DNA from: Aegilops tauschii subsp. strangulata
Lineage: Eukaryota > Streptophyta > Magnoliopsida > Poales > Poaceae
Reading direction: 5' to 3'
DNA: 64,000 nt
Assembly: GCF_002575655.3 (NCBI RefSeq)
Contig: NC_053041.3
Coordinates: 371,797,054 to 371,861,053 of the forward strand
Part shown: in pieces, positions 1-10,522 of the stretch
Layout of the letters: every line of letters starts with the position of its first letter
Position numbering within the stretch: position 1 is the stretch's first letter
Translations under genes and position numbers: made by a program
The notes under the pieces: generated by a model
Database searches by the model: none
What the model saw: only the letters and a program-made list of their open reading frames with translations
Told to the model about the DNA's origin: nothing

Positions 1-299
1 GGTCCATCAAGCTGATGTGCGGCAAAACGCACTCTCTCCGCATCTGTGCATCCTGCAGTGGCCAGCTCCCTTCCAACCTTGCGGAGCCAATCATCTGCCA
101 CAATCGGCTCGGTGCTACTGGAAAACACCGGCGGATTCAGCCTAAGAAATCGGGCTAAGTGATCAACAGGTGGTGGTGGCGGTGGGTTGTTGTTGTTGCC
201 TTGGTTTTGAACTAGCACTTGCATCAGGGCATTCTGCTGCTGAATCAACTGAGTGATCTCCGGTGGGAAAACAAATCCGGTGTCGCGTCTCGGAGGCAT
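1..299 (-). CDS. Ty3/Gypsy gag, N-terminal part (cut by the window edge)
   Basis: An open frame begins with an ATG at 299 and runs leftward off the window without a stop, about 99 codons. The start is Met-Pro-Pro-Arg-Arg, followed by a Gln-rich stretch, an Asn run and a Pro run, then a segment reading FLRLNPPVF and a DDWLRKVGRELA motif. This is the usual opening of plant Gypsy gag, the capsid precursor that packages element RNA in the cytoplasm. It follows the pre-gag ORF (498-1169), PBS and LTR on the same strand, which supports the orientation. The capsid core and nucleocapsid lie outside the window, so whether gag is intact cannot be judged. Confidence 0.75.
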   Translation of the reverse strand, partial: MPPRRDTGFVFPPEITQLIQQQNALMQVLVQNQGNNNNPPPPPPVDHLARFLRLNPPVFSSSTEPIVADDWLRKVGRELATAGCTDAERVRFAAHQLDG

Positions 300-497
300 C
301 TGATGGTTTAGAAAAGATGAGAAAATAGAATAGAATGAGGTCTAGAGGGAAAACACTACCCATAAGCACATGAGACAAACACAATCATATCACTCCAATC
401 AATTCAAACAAGGCATACAATCGATCTAACTATCATTACAAAGTGCTTGGACTATAATATATACATGGTGGAATACTACTACTAATTTGGTGGTCTA

Positions 498-1169
498 CTA
501 GAAAAATTGCTCAGTCGAAGACTCCATGATATCTGCTCCGGCTTCATCCTCCAAATCATCCTCACTGGGGTCCGAGTCGGTGTCGTCAATGATGATGTAA
601 TTCTCCGGGCAAGTAGAATCGTCATCATCTCCTCCTGGTGCTGGGTCTCCCATGAAAACTCCTAGCTTCTTTGTCAGGTCGTCATTCTTCTCCACTAGTG
701 CGACGATTTCCTCCATATAATCCTCGCATGTAGCCTTGAGTTCTTCCTCCAGTTCCATGATCCTAGTCTTTGCCTTCTTCAGTTCTATCATGTCTGCGCA
801 CATCTGGTTCTCCTGGCGACGAATGTGCTGGTTTAACTCCTGGATGAAAGCTGCAATAGATCTATCCTTCTTGGTACTGATCATCTCCCATTGCTCGTCT
901 CGGCGCCCACAAATCTGATAGATAGTATCCTTGAGATCATTGTGGTACACTTCTCCAATGCGTCCCATGGTGATGTGGGCTGCCATGCTCTTTCCTAGAC
1001 TCCAGGTTGGTGCATCAAAGGAAAACTCTATGGGCTCAGTGATTGGCGTGAACGTCCGTCCTGGAACTTGAACTCGAATCATCCAGGGCTCCTCTTCTGG
1101 TAGTGTGGCGTTGTAGGTTCCGGTGAAGCTTGGTATTCTGATGTTCAGGTACTTAGTAACTTCCTTCAA
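498..1169 (-). CDS. Pre-gag ORF of the minus-strand Gypsy element
   Basis: About 223 codons sit between the PBS (1295-1306) and the gag start (299), on the gag strand. The N-terminal half holds aromatic and Pro-rich stretches (PEEEPWMIRVQVPGR). The middle (about residues 110-165) is rich in Lys, Glu and Leu with heptad-like spacing and is probably coiled coil. The C-terminus is strongly acidic. I recognise it only as an extra ORF of some grass Gypsy elements and know no proven function. No in-frame ATG starts it: the frame stays open upstream past a TTG at 1169 to about 1220, so the start codon was lost or comes from a spliced upstream exon. The downstream gag is separate, about 200 bp away. 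Confidence 0.55.
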   Translation of the reverse strand: MKEVTKYLNIRIPSFTGTYNATLPEEEPWMIRVQVPGRTFTPITEPIEFSFDAPTWSLGKSMAAHITMGRIGEVYHNDLKDTIYQICGRRDEQWEMISTKKDRSIAAFIQELNQHIRRQENQMCADMIELKKAKTRIMELEEELKATCEDYMEEIVALVEKNDDLTKKLGVFMGDPAPGGDDDDSTCPENYIIIDDTDSDPSEDDLEDEAGADIMESSTEQFF

Positions 1170-1294
1170 GTGTCGTCCAAAAGGTGTATCCTCATCTGGT
1201 TGCGCGAACTTGTTCCTTGCTTAGTGGTCAGAAATGAGAAGAGAGTAGTGATCTAGGGCTTTAGCTTAGTGGTCGTGTCCTACAGTCAGCGTGT

Positions 1295-1306
1295 GCTCTG
1301 ATACCA
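1295..1306 (-). other. Primer binding site, tRNA-Met type
   Basis: The minus strand reads TGGTATCAGAGC four bases past the LTR edge. This is the standard initiator-tRNA-Met primer site of plant retrotransposons. It fixes the element orientation and the LTR boundary at 1311. Confidence 0.85.
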
Positions 1307-1310
1307 TCTC

Positions 1311-3982
1311 TGTAGCGACCAGACCTCAAACAGTCTAGTCTCTGTGCATCAGTGTCATCCCTGGATTGGTAATGCTGACACGCACAGTACTTTGAATGAT
1401 TTATAACAGAGTAGCAATTACACACTTATTACATCGAATAGTTCAAGAGAACTCAATACAATAAATATGGCTTAAGGCCATCTAAAATACGATAACAGCG
1501 GAAGGCTTGGAAGATAAAGTGAGTCCATCAACTCCAACTGCATCACTGAGTATAAGACCACGACCTAAGGCTCCTTACTCGTCCTTTGAAAAGTCTGCAA
1601 CATGATACGTTGCAGCCCGAAAACGGGTCAGCACATGGAATATGCTGGCAAAGTAACACATAGAGAGTAATGAACAGAATAATGCTATCACTACATGCAT
1701 ATTTGGCTGGTGGAAAGCTCTATGGTTACAGTTTTCCGAAAAGCCAATTTTTCCCTACCACAAAGGAATAAATTTTATGTAACTATCATGGTGGTTGTTA
1801 AACATTGAGAAGGTACCTCCAACTCAATCCCAATTAAGAACGTGATTAACCCAATCAAATTAAATTAAGTAACATGATGATGAGATTCACATGATAATCC
1901 AAGAACTAGATACTCAAGATGTCCATAACCGGGGACATGACTAATCATGATTAGTTTGTACACTCTGCAGAGGTTTGTGCACTTTTCCCCACAAGACTCG
2001 ATCGCCTCCGCTTGATTTCTCACACTACATGGTGTTTGAGAAACGGATGATCGAGACACAGTCTTTCAGAAACACTACTCTTTACTCCGGGTGGACAGTT
2101 ACACCTACTTTCCCCTACATCTGCTAGCCCACCTCTTCAAGAGGTCATGTAACCTACTCAACTATTCTAGAGCCCATAATAGCTTGTGGCTGCACACGGA
2201 AGTTTCTAGCATGAATAATCTCATGATCCCTTTGAGTCTGGGTGGCGGTCCATAGGATGATCACACGGGTACTCCGGGATATCCAAAAATACAGGCAGCA
2301 CTGGTTTCTCCAGGTGCCTCAATCCACCCAGATGTAAATTAAGTAGCCACCTTAAGTTGAACCATAAATTAATAATCTCACATCTGTCATGAAGAAAACC
2401 CAATCCACGTCTACGAGCATAGCATAGCAATATAAGCAAACGTAGAAGTAACTCCCAAAGGTTTGATAGTAAACAGGACAATAGGTACTACCTCATCTAC
2501 TTCCCAAAACCCACATATTAATCAGATCCAAATCATGCAACTGTTTGAGGATTGATCTAATGCAATAAAACTGGGTGATGAAAAGTATGATCAAAGTGTT
2601 ACTTGCCTTGCTGATGATCCGTGAAACCTAGAGACTCGTAGTAGCACGCTTCGCACTCCGGGTACTCTATCGCAAACAAACAATACATACATAAGCAATC
2701 AAGCAAGGGTGCATGAAATAAAACTCAAAATAAGAGATCTAACCAGAAAATTCAACTTAAGAACTCCGGTTTGCAAAAAGAATCAATTCAAACGAAGCAA
2801 GGAAGGTCAAACGGCAAAAGAAACAAGCTTCGTTTACTAATCTGGATCTAAGTCAAATTTTACAGTAGCAAAAACTTGTTTGAGTTGGTTAAACAGAAAG
2901 AGAATTTCGAGACGAAACTCTAGGCGCTTGAATCGCCTGATTCCGATAAACGAGCGAAAAGTTATACTAAAACGAAAAACAGATCGGAAATCGCGATCAC
3001 GAATAATCGCGGAAAATCCGATAAAAAGAAAAACTGACGAACAGGCTAACGATCGAACGTTCGCTGTCTGTAAAAAAACGAAAACCGTTCGTTAAAACGA
3101 ACGAACGAACGGGCGTTCGCTATTTAACTAAACCGGGAAAAAATAAACCGATCTAATATAAAAAATGCATCTCGGTTTCGAAATAAAACCGAACGGTTTT
3201 TCGAGAGAAACTGGCGGCTACCTCGGTTCGCGTGACGGCGGCGGCGGCGAGCGGCTCCGGCAGGTGGCGGCGTCAGGCAAGAGGCGGCGGGGCTCCGGCA
3301 GGCGGCGGCGGTGCTCCGGCGGGTGGCGGGTCGGGCGGCGGGGCGACGCGGGCGGCGGCGGCGTGGGCGGCTGCGGCGGCTAGGGTTTCGGGGCGGCGGC
3401 GACTTGGGCTGAGGCGGGGCTCGGGCCGCGGCTTTAAAGGCCGGCCAGGCTGAGGTGTCCGGGTCGGACACGGCCCGTAAGGCGGCTGACTTTAAAAAAA
3501 ATTCGGACGTGCAGAAAAAGTAAGAAAAGAAATACTAAACGGACTCCAACAATCCCGAAATAAATTTTCCCCATCCTCTAAAAATAAGCTGGACAAGATG
3601 AACATTTATTTGGGCCTAAAATGCAATTTTGAAAAACGCGTATTTTTCCTAATTCGAATAAAATCAAATAAAATCCAAATAAAATCAAATATTTGTTTTT
3701 AATATTTTTCCTCCAATATTTCATTATTTGTGGGTAAGTCATTTTATCTCCTCTTATATATTTTGATATGAAATATTTTCGGAGAGAAAAATAATTAAAA
3801 CAAATGATCCTATTTTCAAAATTTGAGAAAACCCAAATATGAAAATAACGAAATCCCCAACTCTCTCCGTGGGTCCTTGAGTTGTGTGAAATTTCTAGGA
3901 TCGCAAATCAAAATGCAAGAAAATATGATATGCATGATGATCTAATGTATAACATTCCAAATTGATAATTTGGGATGTTACA
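1311..3982 (-). mobile_element. Gypsy 5' LTR (minus orientation), 2.7 kb
   Basis: On the minus strand it begins TGTAACATCCC (3982) and ends GGTCGCTACA (1311), i.e. TG...CA, directly followed by the PBS. A block at about 3225-3460 is very GC-rich and gives long overlapping frames on both strands, which I regard as composition artefacts. A TTTAAA at about 3434 could be the core promoter. The flank from 3983 belongs to a CACTA element, so the LTR inserted there. The partner LTR and the second target-site copy lie outside the window. Inside the LTR are two exon-like blocks described separately. Confidence 0.8.
1575..2666 (-). other. Exon-like split reading frame inside the LTR (family 1)
   Basis: Two blocks on the LTR sense strand look like exons. 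Block A (2666 to 2607, 60 nt) follows an AG acceptor and ends AG|GCAAGT, a textbook GC-AG donor. Block B starts at 1594 after TTGCAG and reaches a TAA at 1577-1575. Joining them is in phase 1 and yields a short Tyr/Glu-rich tail ending in Lys-Asp-Glu. A GC-rich upstream block ending CGAG|GTAGCC at 3222 also joins in phase 1, but it has no ATG. Splicing is inferred from sequence only, and with one copy conservation cannot be tested. The alternative is chance, or a non-coding spliced leader. Confidence 0.35.
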
Positions 3983-4208
3983 CCTATATTTAGTGCACAG
4001 AAGTGAATGGTTTGCTAAAGAGCGCAGGCGTCTACAACTGAATGGAAAAGGCTCCACGGAAGCTAAATTTCAATTTGTAACTTTATATGAAAGATTATTC
4101 GGAAGTGACTATATCAAGCCGCCATATGACTTTTCGGTGGCTGGTCCTTTCGCAGAAATAATGCATGAAAAAGATTCTAAAGAAGATGAGTTTGATTTGT
4201 CAGAATAG
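3983..4208 (+). pseudogene. C-terminal ORF remnant inside the CACTA element
   Basis: An open frame reaches a stop at 4206-4208. The encoded end is basic, then aromatic (SDYIKPPYDFSVAGPF), then acidic (KDSKEDEFDLSE). Its start is cut by the LTR insertion. I do not recognise the family. By position it may be the end of a CACTA-encoded protein or of a captured host gene. Confidence 0.3.
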
Positions 4209-4284
4209 TTTGAACCTTGTCATCTTTGAATTTGGGCCTTCTAATGCTCGAATTTGAACCTTGCAATATTTATTGCATTTGTGA

Positions 4285-4620
4285 TATAACGTAATTGGAT
4301 GCTTAATTTGGTCATGCAAACATGTTCTGTTGTAAGTATTATATGTTGTTCTTCTGTAGACATAGCATATATGTTGTGCAGATAGAGCATATCACATCGC
4401 ACACGTGCTAAACTAGGGAACCCGTCGGTGATGATTTCCTCAATCGCTGACAATTGTATACTAGCAAGCGTGTGCACACACAACACACACGGCTTATTCT
4501 GGCTGACTGTTTCTGTTGTTCTGGTCATCACAAATAGTTCGTATGGGTCAACTGTCTACCACATATCGCGCACATAACTCTAATATGAATCATGCTTGAT
4601 GTCTCTGCTATCGCACACAC
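4285..4620 (+). repeat. Direct repeat, copy 1, left of the captured gene
   Basis: This stretch (GGATGCTTAATTTGGTCATG onward, through a run of CACAC and GGCTTATT) reappears diverged at about 5905-6110 with the same order of motifs (GGATGTTTAATTTGGTTATG, ...CGGTGATGA..., ...ACACACGGCTTATT). The offset is about 1620 bp. The two copies bracket the exonuclease-like pseudogene. Confidence 0.55.
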
Positions 4621-5169
4621 AGTTTGTCTTATTGCCACGTACCACAATGCCGGCCTCTGCTCGCGTCCCCAGGCGCACTCTGCTCATCGTTAGGGGCCGC
4701 GACGTGCTCTGCCTGCGTCCCTCCATGTTCTCGGCTTACAGATGGCTTTTCCTTGTGTGTTCAACTATTATATGCATATGGTTACTCGCCATGGAGGTGG
4801 CCGTGGAGTGGTCTGCTCGCGTCCGTCTGCATGCTCTGCTATCGCGTCCTTCACGCATGTTCTTCCAGTGGTTGGGGCCGGCGCACGATGACGTTGGGGC
4901 CCCATATGCATGCAGTTGTGCCGCACGCATCACCACGATGCAGTTACGTGCCGCACAATGGAGTTACGCGCTGCAAAAATTGCCATCCGGGTGTGCCAAT
5001 ATTCCACGCCGTCCGGCTTCCCCATTTATTCCCGCACCCATTATAACCTTAGTATCTTCGACCTTTCGATCGCGCCCCACAACACAACAAGCACACCCAT
5101 GATGAAACATACAGAGATGATATCTAGTAGCGCTCCAACGGAGTTCGGCGTGCATCAAGGGAGACACAC

Positions 5170-5809
5170 GTGAGGGAGACGGATCTCTCGGTGGTTTACA
5201 CCATCGATCCGGCCGTGGTGGAGGACTACATCAACACCGTGGAGCACTTGCTTGCTCGGGACAAGTACAAAGTGGGCGGCATCGTCCTCCAGTACACCGA
5301 CGGTCAACCCGGGATAGATCAAAAGGTTGCGGTTTCCCAGTTGTGTGTGCGCCATCATGTCCTCATCTACCACTATTGCATGGCCACGAATCCTTACAAC
5401 CATTTCGCCAGGTTTGTCAACAACATCGACTACAAGTTCGCTACGGTGGAAACCACCGACAATGTAAAAGCGCTCAAGGTTGGCCTGCAAGAACCTTGTC
5501 GAAATCCGTGGCCACTACAAGGTCTGGGGTAGCACGAAGAAGGACTCCCTAATTGAACTCGCCTCGGCCATCATGGAACCCTAGTACAAAAGGATGAAGC
5601 AGGATGCCAAGAGAAATCCCATATCCTGGCACGGGGCCTAGATACGGAAACTAGATGAAGCTCACCTCAAGTTCGTGGCCAAGAACATGTACACATGCTA
5701 AAAGATGCACAGGTGAATCATTGACATGAGGGAGTTCCTCCTTCCCGTAATCGACGAGGGATCGAGCCACCAGCAGAACAGTGGCGGCAACCGTCACAAC
5801 AAGAAGTAG
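5170..5809 (+). pseudogene. 3'-5' exonuclease-like (RNase H fold) gene relic
   Basis: The translation contains motifs I associate with grass DnaQ/WRN-type 3'-5' exonuclease-domain proteins: YKVGGIVLQYTDGQPG, KVAVSQLCVRHHVLIYHY and FARFVNNIDYKFATV. After about 5485 the frame shifts and continues as a similar protein (HYKVWGS, LDEAHLKF, IIDMREFLLP) interrupted by TAG codons near 5582 and 5638 and a TAA near 5699, ending at 5807-5809. The Asp-x-Glu expected in exonuclease motif I is replaced (IVLQYT), so no activity is expected. No introns are evident. A TATA-like ATTTATTCC/ATTATAACC stretch lies near 5020-5045. I infer capture of a host gene copy by the CACTA element and then decay. Confidence 0.6.
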
Positions 5810-5904
5810 ATGATGATCAGATGGTCGTTTTCCTAGTTAATTATGCATGTAATAGTTTTCTTTGGTGTGTGCAAATGCCATGTGTGTACTAGCCACCTAT
5901 GTAA

Positions 5905-6110
5905 CTGGATGTTTAATTTGGTTATGCAATCATGTCCTTATAAGTACATATGTTGTTGTTCTGTATCCAATAATTTCGCACATGGACCATACTAGGGAAA
6001 CCATCGGTGATGAATTCATCAATCACTGACAATATTATACCAGCAAGCGTTTTCCCACAACACACACGGCTTATTAGCAGAAACTGGCTATGTTATTATC
6101 GGTCTTTGCA
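5905..6110 (+). repeat. Direct repeat, copy 2, right of the captured gene
   Basis: Diverged second copy of 4285-4620 (see that entry). It continues into the subterminal repeat block and the CACTA end. Confidence 0.5.
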
Positions 6111-6450
6111 AACAATTCTGATTACAGACATGTTTGCCACGTATCACACACATCTTGTTAAATTGAACCGTCCTATTCTCTTGACTCAACACAAACAAAT
6201 CATCTGCGTGAACTATATGCCCTCTATCGCACACACCTTGATCTGGCTGACCATTTCTATTGTGTTGCCTAATCACAAACAGTTCATCTGAGTGAACTGT
6301 AAGCCGTATATCGCACACACCTTCATCTGGCTACCCATTTATGTTGTTATGCTCATTGCAAATAGTTCATTCAAGTGAACTGTATGCCACATATCGCAAA
6401 CGCAACTATAATCTGAATCATGTTTGATGTCTCCAACATCGCAAATAGTT
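6060..6450 (+). repeat. CACTA subterminal repeat block
   Basis: Degenerate units share ATCGCACACACC, TCTGGCT(G/A)CCATT and CA(A/T)ATAGTTCA...GTGAACTGT. Neighbouring copies of TCTGGCT are about 84 bp apart (6242, 6326). CACTA elements normally carry transposase-binding repeats near their ends, and I take these as such. Confidence 0.5.
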
Positions 6451-6562
6451 TGTATCATTTTTTAGGTTTTCTTACAACACCGTTTGCGATTAATGCATCA
6501 CACACAGTTTCGTCGAAGGGTCTCCGGTTGTAGTGTCGCGTTAGCAGCATCCTGCAGTAGTG

Positions 6563-7155
6563 CCCTAACAAATTGACTCGATTAGATGACGAATCTCATC
6601 CAAGTCCATCACTGTCCAGCAAGCCTACGAAGGAATTACTCACTCCAGGTGGTGAGCATCATGCAATTGTTGATGAAGAAAGGTTGATGATGACGACAAT
6701 GATGAATCCCCCTCTCCGAAGCCCCGAACGGACTCCAGATCAGCACTCCCGATAAAGAACATGATGTGGCAGCAGCTCCGTATCATAAAACATGATGATT
6801 CCTTCTCTCTAATTTTTTTCTCCGCGAGACGGTATTTATGGAGTTGGAGGTAGGGCAAACGGAGGCTCACGTGACCCATGAGCTCAGGTGGCACGCCCTA
6901 TGGGGGTGCCACCTATGCTTGTCGCTCCTTGGTGGCCCCCTCCAGTAGATCTTTCCGCCAATAATTCTTATATATTTCAGAAATATTCTCCATAAATTAT
7001 CAGCCCAATCTGAGAACTTTTATTTCTTCACAAAAATAACGTCATTGTAGTTCTGCTGAAAACGGTGTCATTCCGGGTTAGTTTCATTCAAATCACGCAA
7101 ATTAGAGTCCAAAACAAGAGCAAAAGTGTTTGGAAAAGTAGATACATTAGGGACG
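6563..7155 (-). mobile_element. Unplaced Gypsy fragment
   Basis: There is no coding frame. The stretch around 7040-7155 resembles, on the minus strand, a common grass Gypsy LTR or internal region (GTCCAAAACAAGAGCAAAAG is the recognisable part). It stops exactly where the Copia LTR begins at 7156, so that LTR probably inserted into it. Termini were not found. Confidence 0.35.
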
Positions 7156-8782
7156 TGTTGGTGCAATATCTGCCTACCTTGAGTTTTGGAGATTGTTGAC
7201 AGAAACAGGTATGGACTAATGTGTTTGCTACTGCACACAGAGAGAAAAGTCCATACACAACCGAAGAGAATGTTGTCTCTGGTGCTAAGTTCGAGGAACT
7301 TCACCGGAGCATACCTGCGCTGCAGAGAAGAACGAGCTACATCTCCTGAAGAGATAGAGTCAAGAAGATTAATGTGAAGAAGTCGACCCCTCAAAAGATT
7401 TGCTGAGATAGCAAAGCTGTCTGTTTCAATGCCGTCATCCAAAGAAATTGACTGCAGTGATTGAAGTCGAAGAAAAAATGAAGACGTAGTATTCATTGAG
7501 TTTTTCTTCTTTCAGTCTTTTGAGTCATAGGACCTCCATACTATTAAGAGGGGTATAGGTTCTCGTCATTTAGATCAGCTGTGATGCTTAGCTACAGCCT
7601 ATAAAAGATGCGGGAGAAATTCTTTGTGCTCCAAGTAAATACTTGCCAGCAAGAGACTATGTTCTTCTTCACTGCGAGAGATTTGTCTCGGACCGAGGAG
7701 TTAGCATTTCTTTCTCCGCAAGGAATGTTACCGTTGTGCTCAAATCTGACCGTTGGAATCGTGTTGTTTGGCTATCGGCTGAGGCCGATGTCCAATTTGG
7801 TCATTTCCCATCTGGGAAGGCTGCAGCTATAAATAGCCACCCCGCTCCAATGTTATCCGTTGGCTGCACCGCTTGATATTTCTGAGAAGATTGATTTGAG
7901 CAACCCCTCTCTGAGTGATTTGAGTTTAAGATCCACGAGAGAAAATCAGGAGCCCAAACTTAGACAGTGGTTTAGCATCACAACAGCTCTGAGTGAGAGT
8001 TCTTGTACCTATTACTCTTGAGAGCCGCGCACTCTCTAGACGGATAGGTTTGGCTTCGAGTGATGAAGAGTCATTGTCTTCACCGAGCCTGATCTTCAGC
8101 AACCAAAAGTGATTGTGGTCCACAAAGGTCGACCGAAGGTTTGGAGATCGCCGACAAGGATCTACGCGAGTGAAATCAACCTAAGTCTGATCAGCTCTGT
8201 GTTGAAGGAGAACAGGGTGAAGAGAGTTTATCTTCCGTGTTAAGTCACAACCCCTCTAACCAGACATAGCCCTTTGGCAGAAGGGTGAACTGGCCTACCA
8301 AATATCTTGTCAACATCGAGCACCACTGGTTATATCTTCTCTACTGCAATTCATTCAGTAGTTTTCATTCGTGTTCAGTGCCACTAGATTCTCTGATCAT
8401 TGTTCTTTTCTATTTTCCATCGTGTGTTGTGTATCAATTCATCTCATTATCTTCGTCCATATTCCTACAGTTTATGTTCGTATCCTTGTTATATTTTATA
8501 ACTCTGTTTTTGCATTTCCCTCTGTATTCGTAATGTTTTGCTTCATTCTGTTACACCTGTTTGCGTGTTGCATAACTCTCATCGTAGTAAAACCTATTTT
8601 TAGTCAAGCTCGCTCTGTTGTAAATGCCTTTGGCGATGAATATGCTTCTGACGAAGAAATCTGATTCAGTGCATTTCTCTCCTATATTCCGCTGCGGTGT
8701 GTGGATTAGATTTCAAAGATTTGAAAGAAAATTTGAATCTGCCATTCACCACCCTCTTGTCGATATATTATCGGTCCTAACA
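7156..8782 (+). mobile_element. Copia (Sirevirus-like) 5' LTR, 1.6 kb
   Basis: It begins TGTTGGTGCAATATCTGCC and ends ...CGGTCCTAACA at 8782. The end has the form CACC-CTCTTGTCGATATAT-ATCGGTCCTAACA, which parallels the end of the solo LTR at 35421, so I place it with Sirevirus-type Copia. A TATAAATA lies at 7828-7835 in the plus direction. Right after the LTR the gag relic follows with no tRNA-Met site, so PBS and leader are deleted. GGACG precedes the LTR as a possible target copy; its partner was not found. Confidence 0.65.
7828..7835 (+). promoter_or_regulatory. TATA box of the Copia LTR
   Basis: TATAAATA about 670 bp into the LTR, on the strand of the gag relic. A core promoter position is expected here. 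Confidence 0.45.
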
Positions 8783-9520
8783 ATTGGTCCTTCGATGACA
8801 AGGAAAATCTGCAGTTGGATGCTCAAGCAAAAGATACCATATGTGGTAGTCTATCAAAAGACATTTTCCTTCGGTTTCACAGGCTCAACACCGCGAAGCA
8901 AATGTGGGATGCTCTTAATAGTGCTCACGTAGATCTTGTTGCCCGATCTGATCCTCACATCAAAATGCTTAAGGCCATGTTCACTGGATTTAGAAGCCTG
9001 CGCAAGGAGAGTGTTACGAAACTCACTGATTGATTGAAAATCATTGTTGAAAGACTACACCAGCTAAGGGTAACTGATATCACTGATAGAGATGTAGCAA
9101 CATGCTTCTGAGTGCTCTTGACGAATCCTTTGATCTGGTTGTGTCTGAAATCAAACAAAGACCTGATTACGAAGAGCTTCACTATGTTGAGATCATGACA
9201 TTGCTTTCAATCCACGAAGAAAAGATGGAGCTGGAAACGGCAAATCAAGAATCCCTTTCGGAAGGTGAAGGATAAATTCTCTCACATTATGGCAGTTCTG
9301 AAGAAGAAGAAGATGTCGAAAATCAACACTCCATCACTCGAGACCTTGAAATGCTCACACAACAACTGAGTGATCTTAAGAGACACAACCTTTATCTCGT
9401 CAATGCTGAAGAATTTCATGCACCAGAATCATCAAGAAGACACTTTCCTCCGAAAGATATGAAGTGCTTCAAATGCAAACTATACGGCCATGTCATCGCT
9501 GATTGCTCTAGTGTCTGTAC
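8783..9520 (+). pseudogene. Copia gag relic (UBN2 type with zinc knuckle)
   Basis: Pieces of a Copia gag are readable in changing frames: LDAQAKDTICGSLSKDIFLR and AKQMWDALNSAH near 8811-8930, a Leu/Glu-rich helix region to 9260, and a zinc knuckle at 9465-9506 of the form C-x2-C-x4-H-x4-C. A TGA at 9031-9033 breaks the first frame, a second stop and a frame change lie near 9108, and a TAA follows near 9272. The N-terminal third and the leader are missing because the LTR end abuts the middle of gag. Gag normally forms the virus-like particle. No pol follows: Gypsy LTR sequence begins by about 9560. Confidence 0.75.
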
Positions 9521-9559
9521 AACAAACCCCAAGCGTGTGTTGCCCGGACTATACACAGG

Positions 9560-10424
9560 CTCAAGACCAAGGTTGCAGCATCCAAGACAAGACCAAGCAG
9601 AAGAGATAGCTCTTTGAGAAATCAAAGGCGGATCAAGAAGACCAAGACGAGACCAAGAACAAGATATCACTAAGGAAAAACTTCCCTTGTCGGGCAGGCG
9701 AGCCTGGCGAGGTCGAGGTTGCCCCGAAGACAAATCTCAAGACTACCACGACAAGCTTGCCAGGGACGCCGAGGGCGGATTGCCCCGCCAAGGCTCCACC
9801 GCTCCACCTCACAGCAACGCAAGTCACCTATCGGTGCGGTGTCGAGCCCCCAAGTGATTAAATGGCTGTTATTTGGCATGTGGTAGCCATTTCTAAAGGA
9901 AATCACCTCCAAATGACACCCGTCCATGGACGTTTCACGCAGGCAGGCGAGAAGGTGGCTGGATAGCACGACAAGGCTTGCCGGGCTACGCCACGATGTG
10001 ACACTAAGCGAGGCATTTGATGCACCCTGTCCTGTCTGTAGAGTTAGGTATGATAGCACTGTTTGCTATCTAATCAGTACGTAATGACTGATTTGCCATT
10101 GGGGGTGACCCCTTGGCCTATAAAAGGAGGGCCGTGGCAACCTTAGAAAGGAGTCAGACCCTTGTACACTCATACGCGCATAGTTCCTCTCTTCCCGAGG
10201 CAACCTTGCCGGGCTAGAGCGCTACATCTTCACCATGGTCCTCTCATCCACCAAAGCAGGAGTAGGGTTTTACGCCTCGCGGCGGCCTGAACCTGGATAA
10301 AAACTGCCCATATGATCACTGTCGTGCTGCTCTACACCCTCCGCTCTTTGTGCAATGTGCTCATCCCCCCTACCGAACCACAAGGAGCCGATGGCCCCAT
10401 AGGTGGTCGTGTTATTCCATGACA
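9560..10424 (+). mobile_element. 5' LTR of a Tat-lineage Gypsy element (left end truncated)
   Basis: It ends ...TTCCATGACA at 10424 and is followed by the TTTGGTGCGCCAGG primer-site region typical of Tat elements. A TATAAAA (10119-10125) sits upstream. The expected LTR start (TGTCAGCATTCTGGG, as at 21989) is not seen, so the left end was lost at the junction with the Copia relic. The left coordinate is approximate. Confidence 0.6.
10119..10125 (+). promoter_or_regulatory. TATA box of the Tat LTR
   Basis: TATAAAA in the context GGCCTATAAAAGGAGGGCC, about 300 bp before the LTR end, on the gag-pol strand. Confidence 0.55.
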
Positions 10425-10426
10425 TC

Positions 10427-10446
10427 TTTGGTGCGCCAGGTAGGGG
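10427..10446 (+). other. Primer-binding-site region of the Tat element
   Basis: TTTGGTGCGCCAGGTAGGGG lies two bases after the LTR. This segment marks the start of the internal domain in Tat/RIRE2-type elements. The matching tRNA was not determined. Confidence 0.5.
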
Positions 10447-10522
10447 GAAGCGCTTGCGTGAACCTGAGAGTGTAAGCAACGCATCATCTTCATCATCGTT
10501 TTCTTCAACGGCTTTATCATCC

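Larger units (their letters stand above)
3983..6562. mobile_element. CACTA element, terminal part
   Basis: The right end at 6562 reads as CACTACTGCAGGATGCTGC on the minus strand, a CACTA-type terminus. A second CACTA-like end lies at 6535, so the exact border is uncertain. Inside are subterminal repeats (about 6060-6450), a decayed exonuclease-like gene and a short ORF remnant. The left part is interrupted by the LTR at 1311-3982 and the other terminus is off the window. No transposase domain is visible in this portion. Confidence 0.6.

Noticed and set aside
3124..3471. Overlapping Arg/Pro/Gly/Ala-rich frames on both strands
   Set aside because: GC-rich LTR segment where stops are rare; no ATG on the LTR sense frame, no domain. 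Kept only as a possible first exon.
4596..5102. 168- and 140-codon frames upstream of the exonuclease-like relic
   Set aside because: No recognisable domain; probably upstream region of the captured gene.
8285..8664. Hydrophobic Phe/Leu/Ser-rich frames that look like membrane proteins
   Set aside because: They lie inside the Copia LTR in a T-rich stretch; no conserved domain and they overlap each other.
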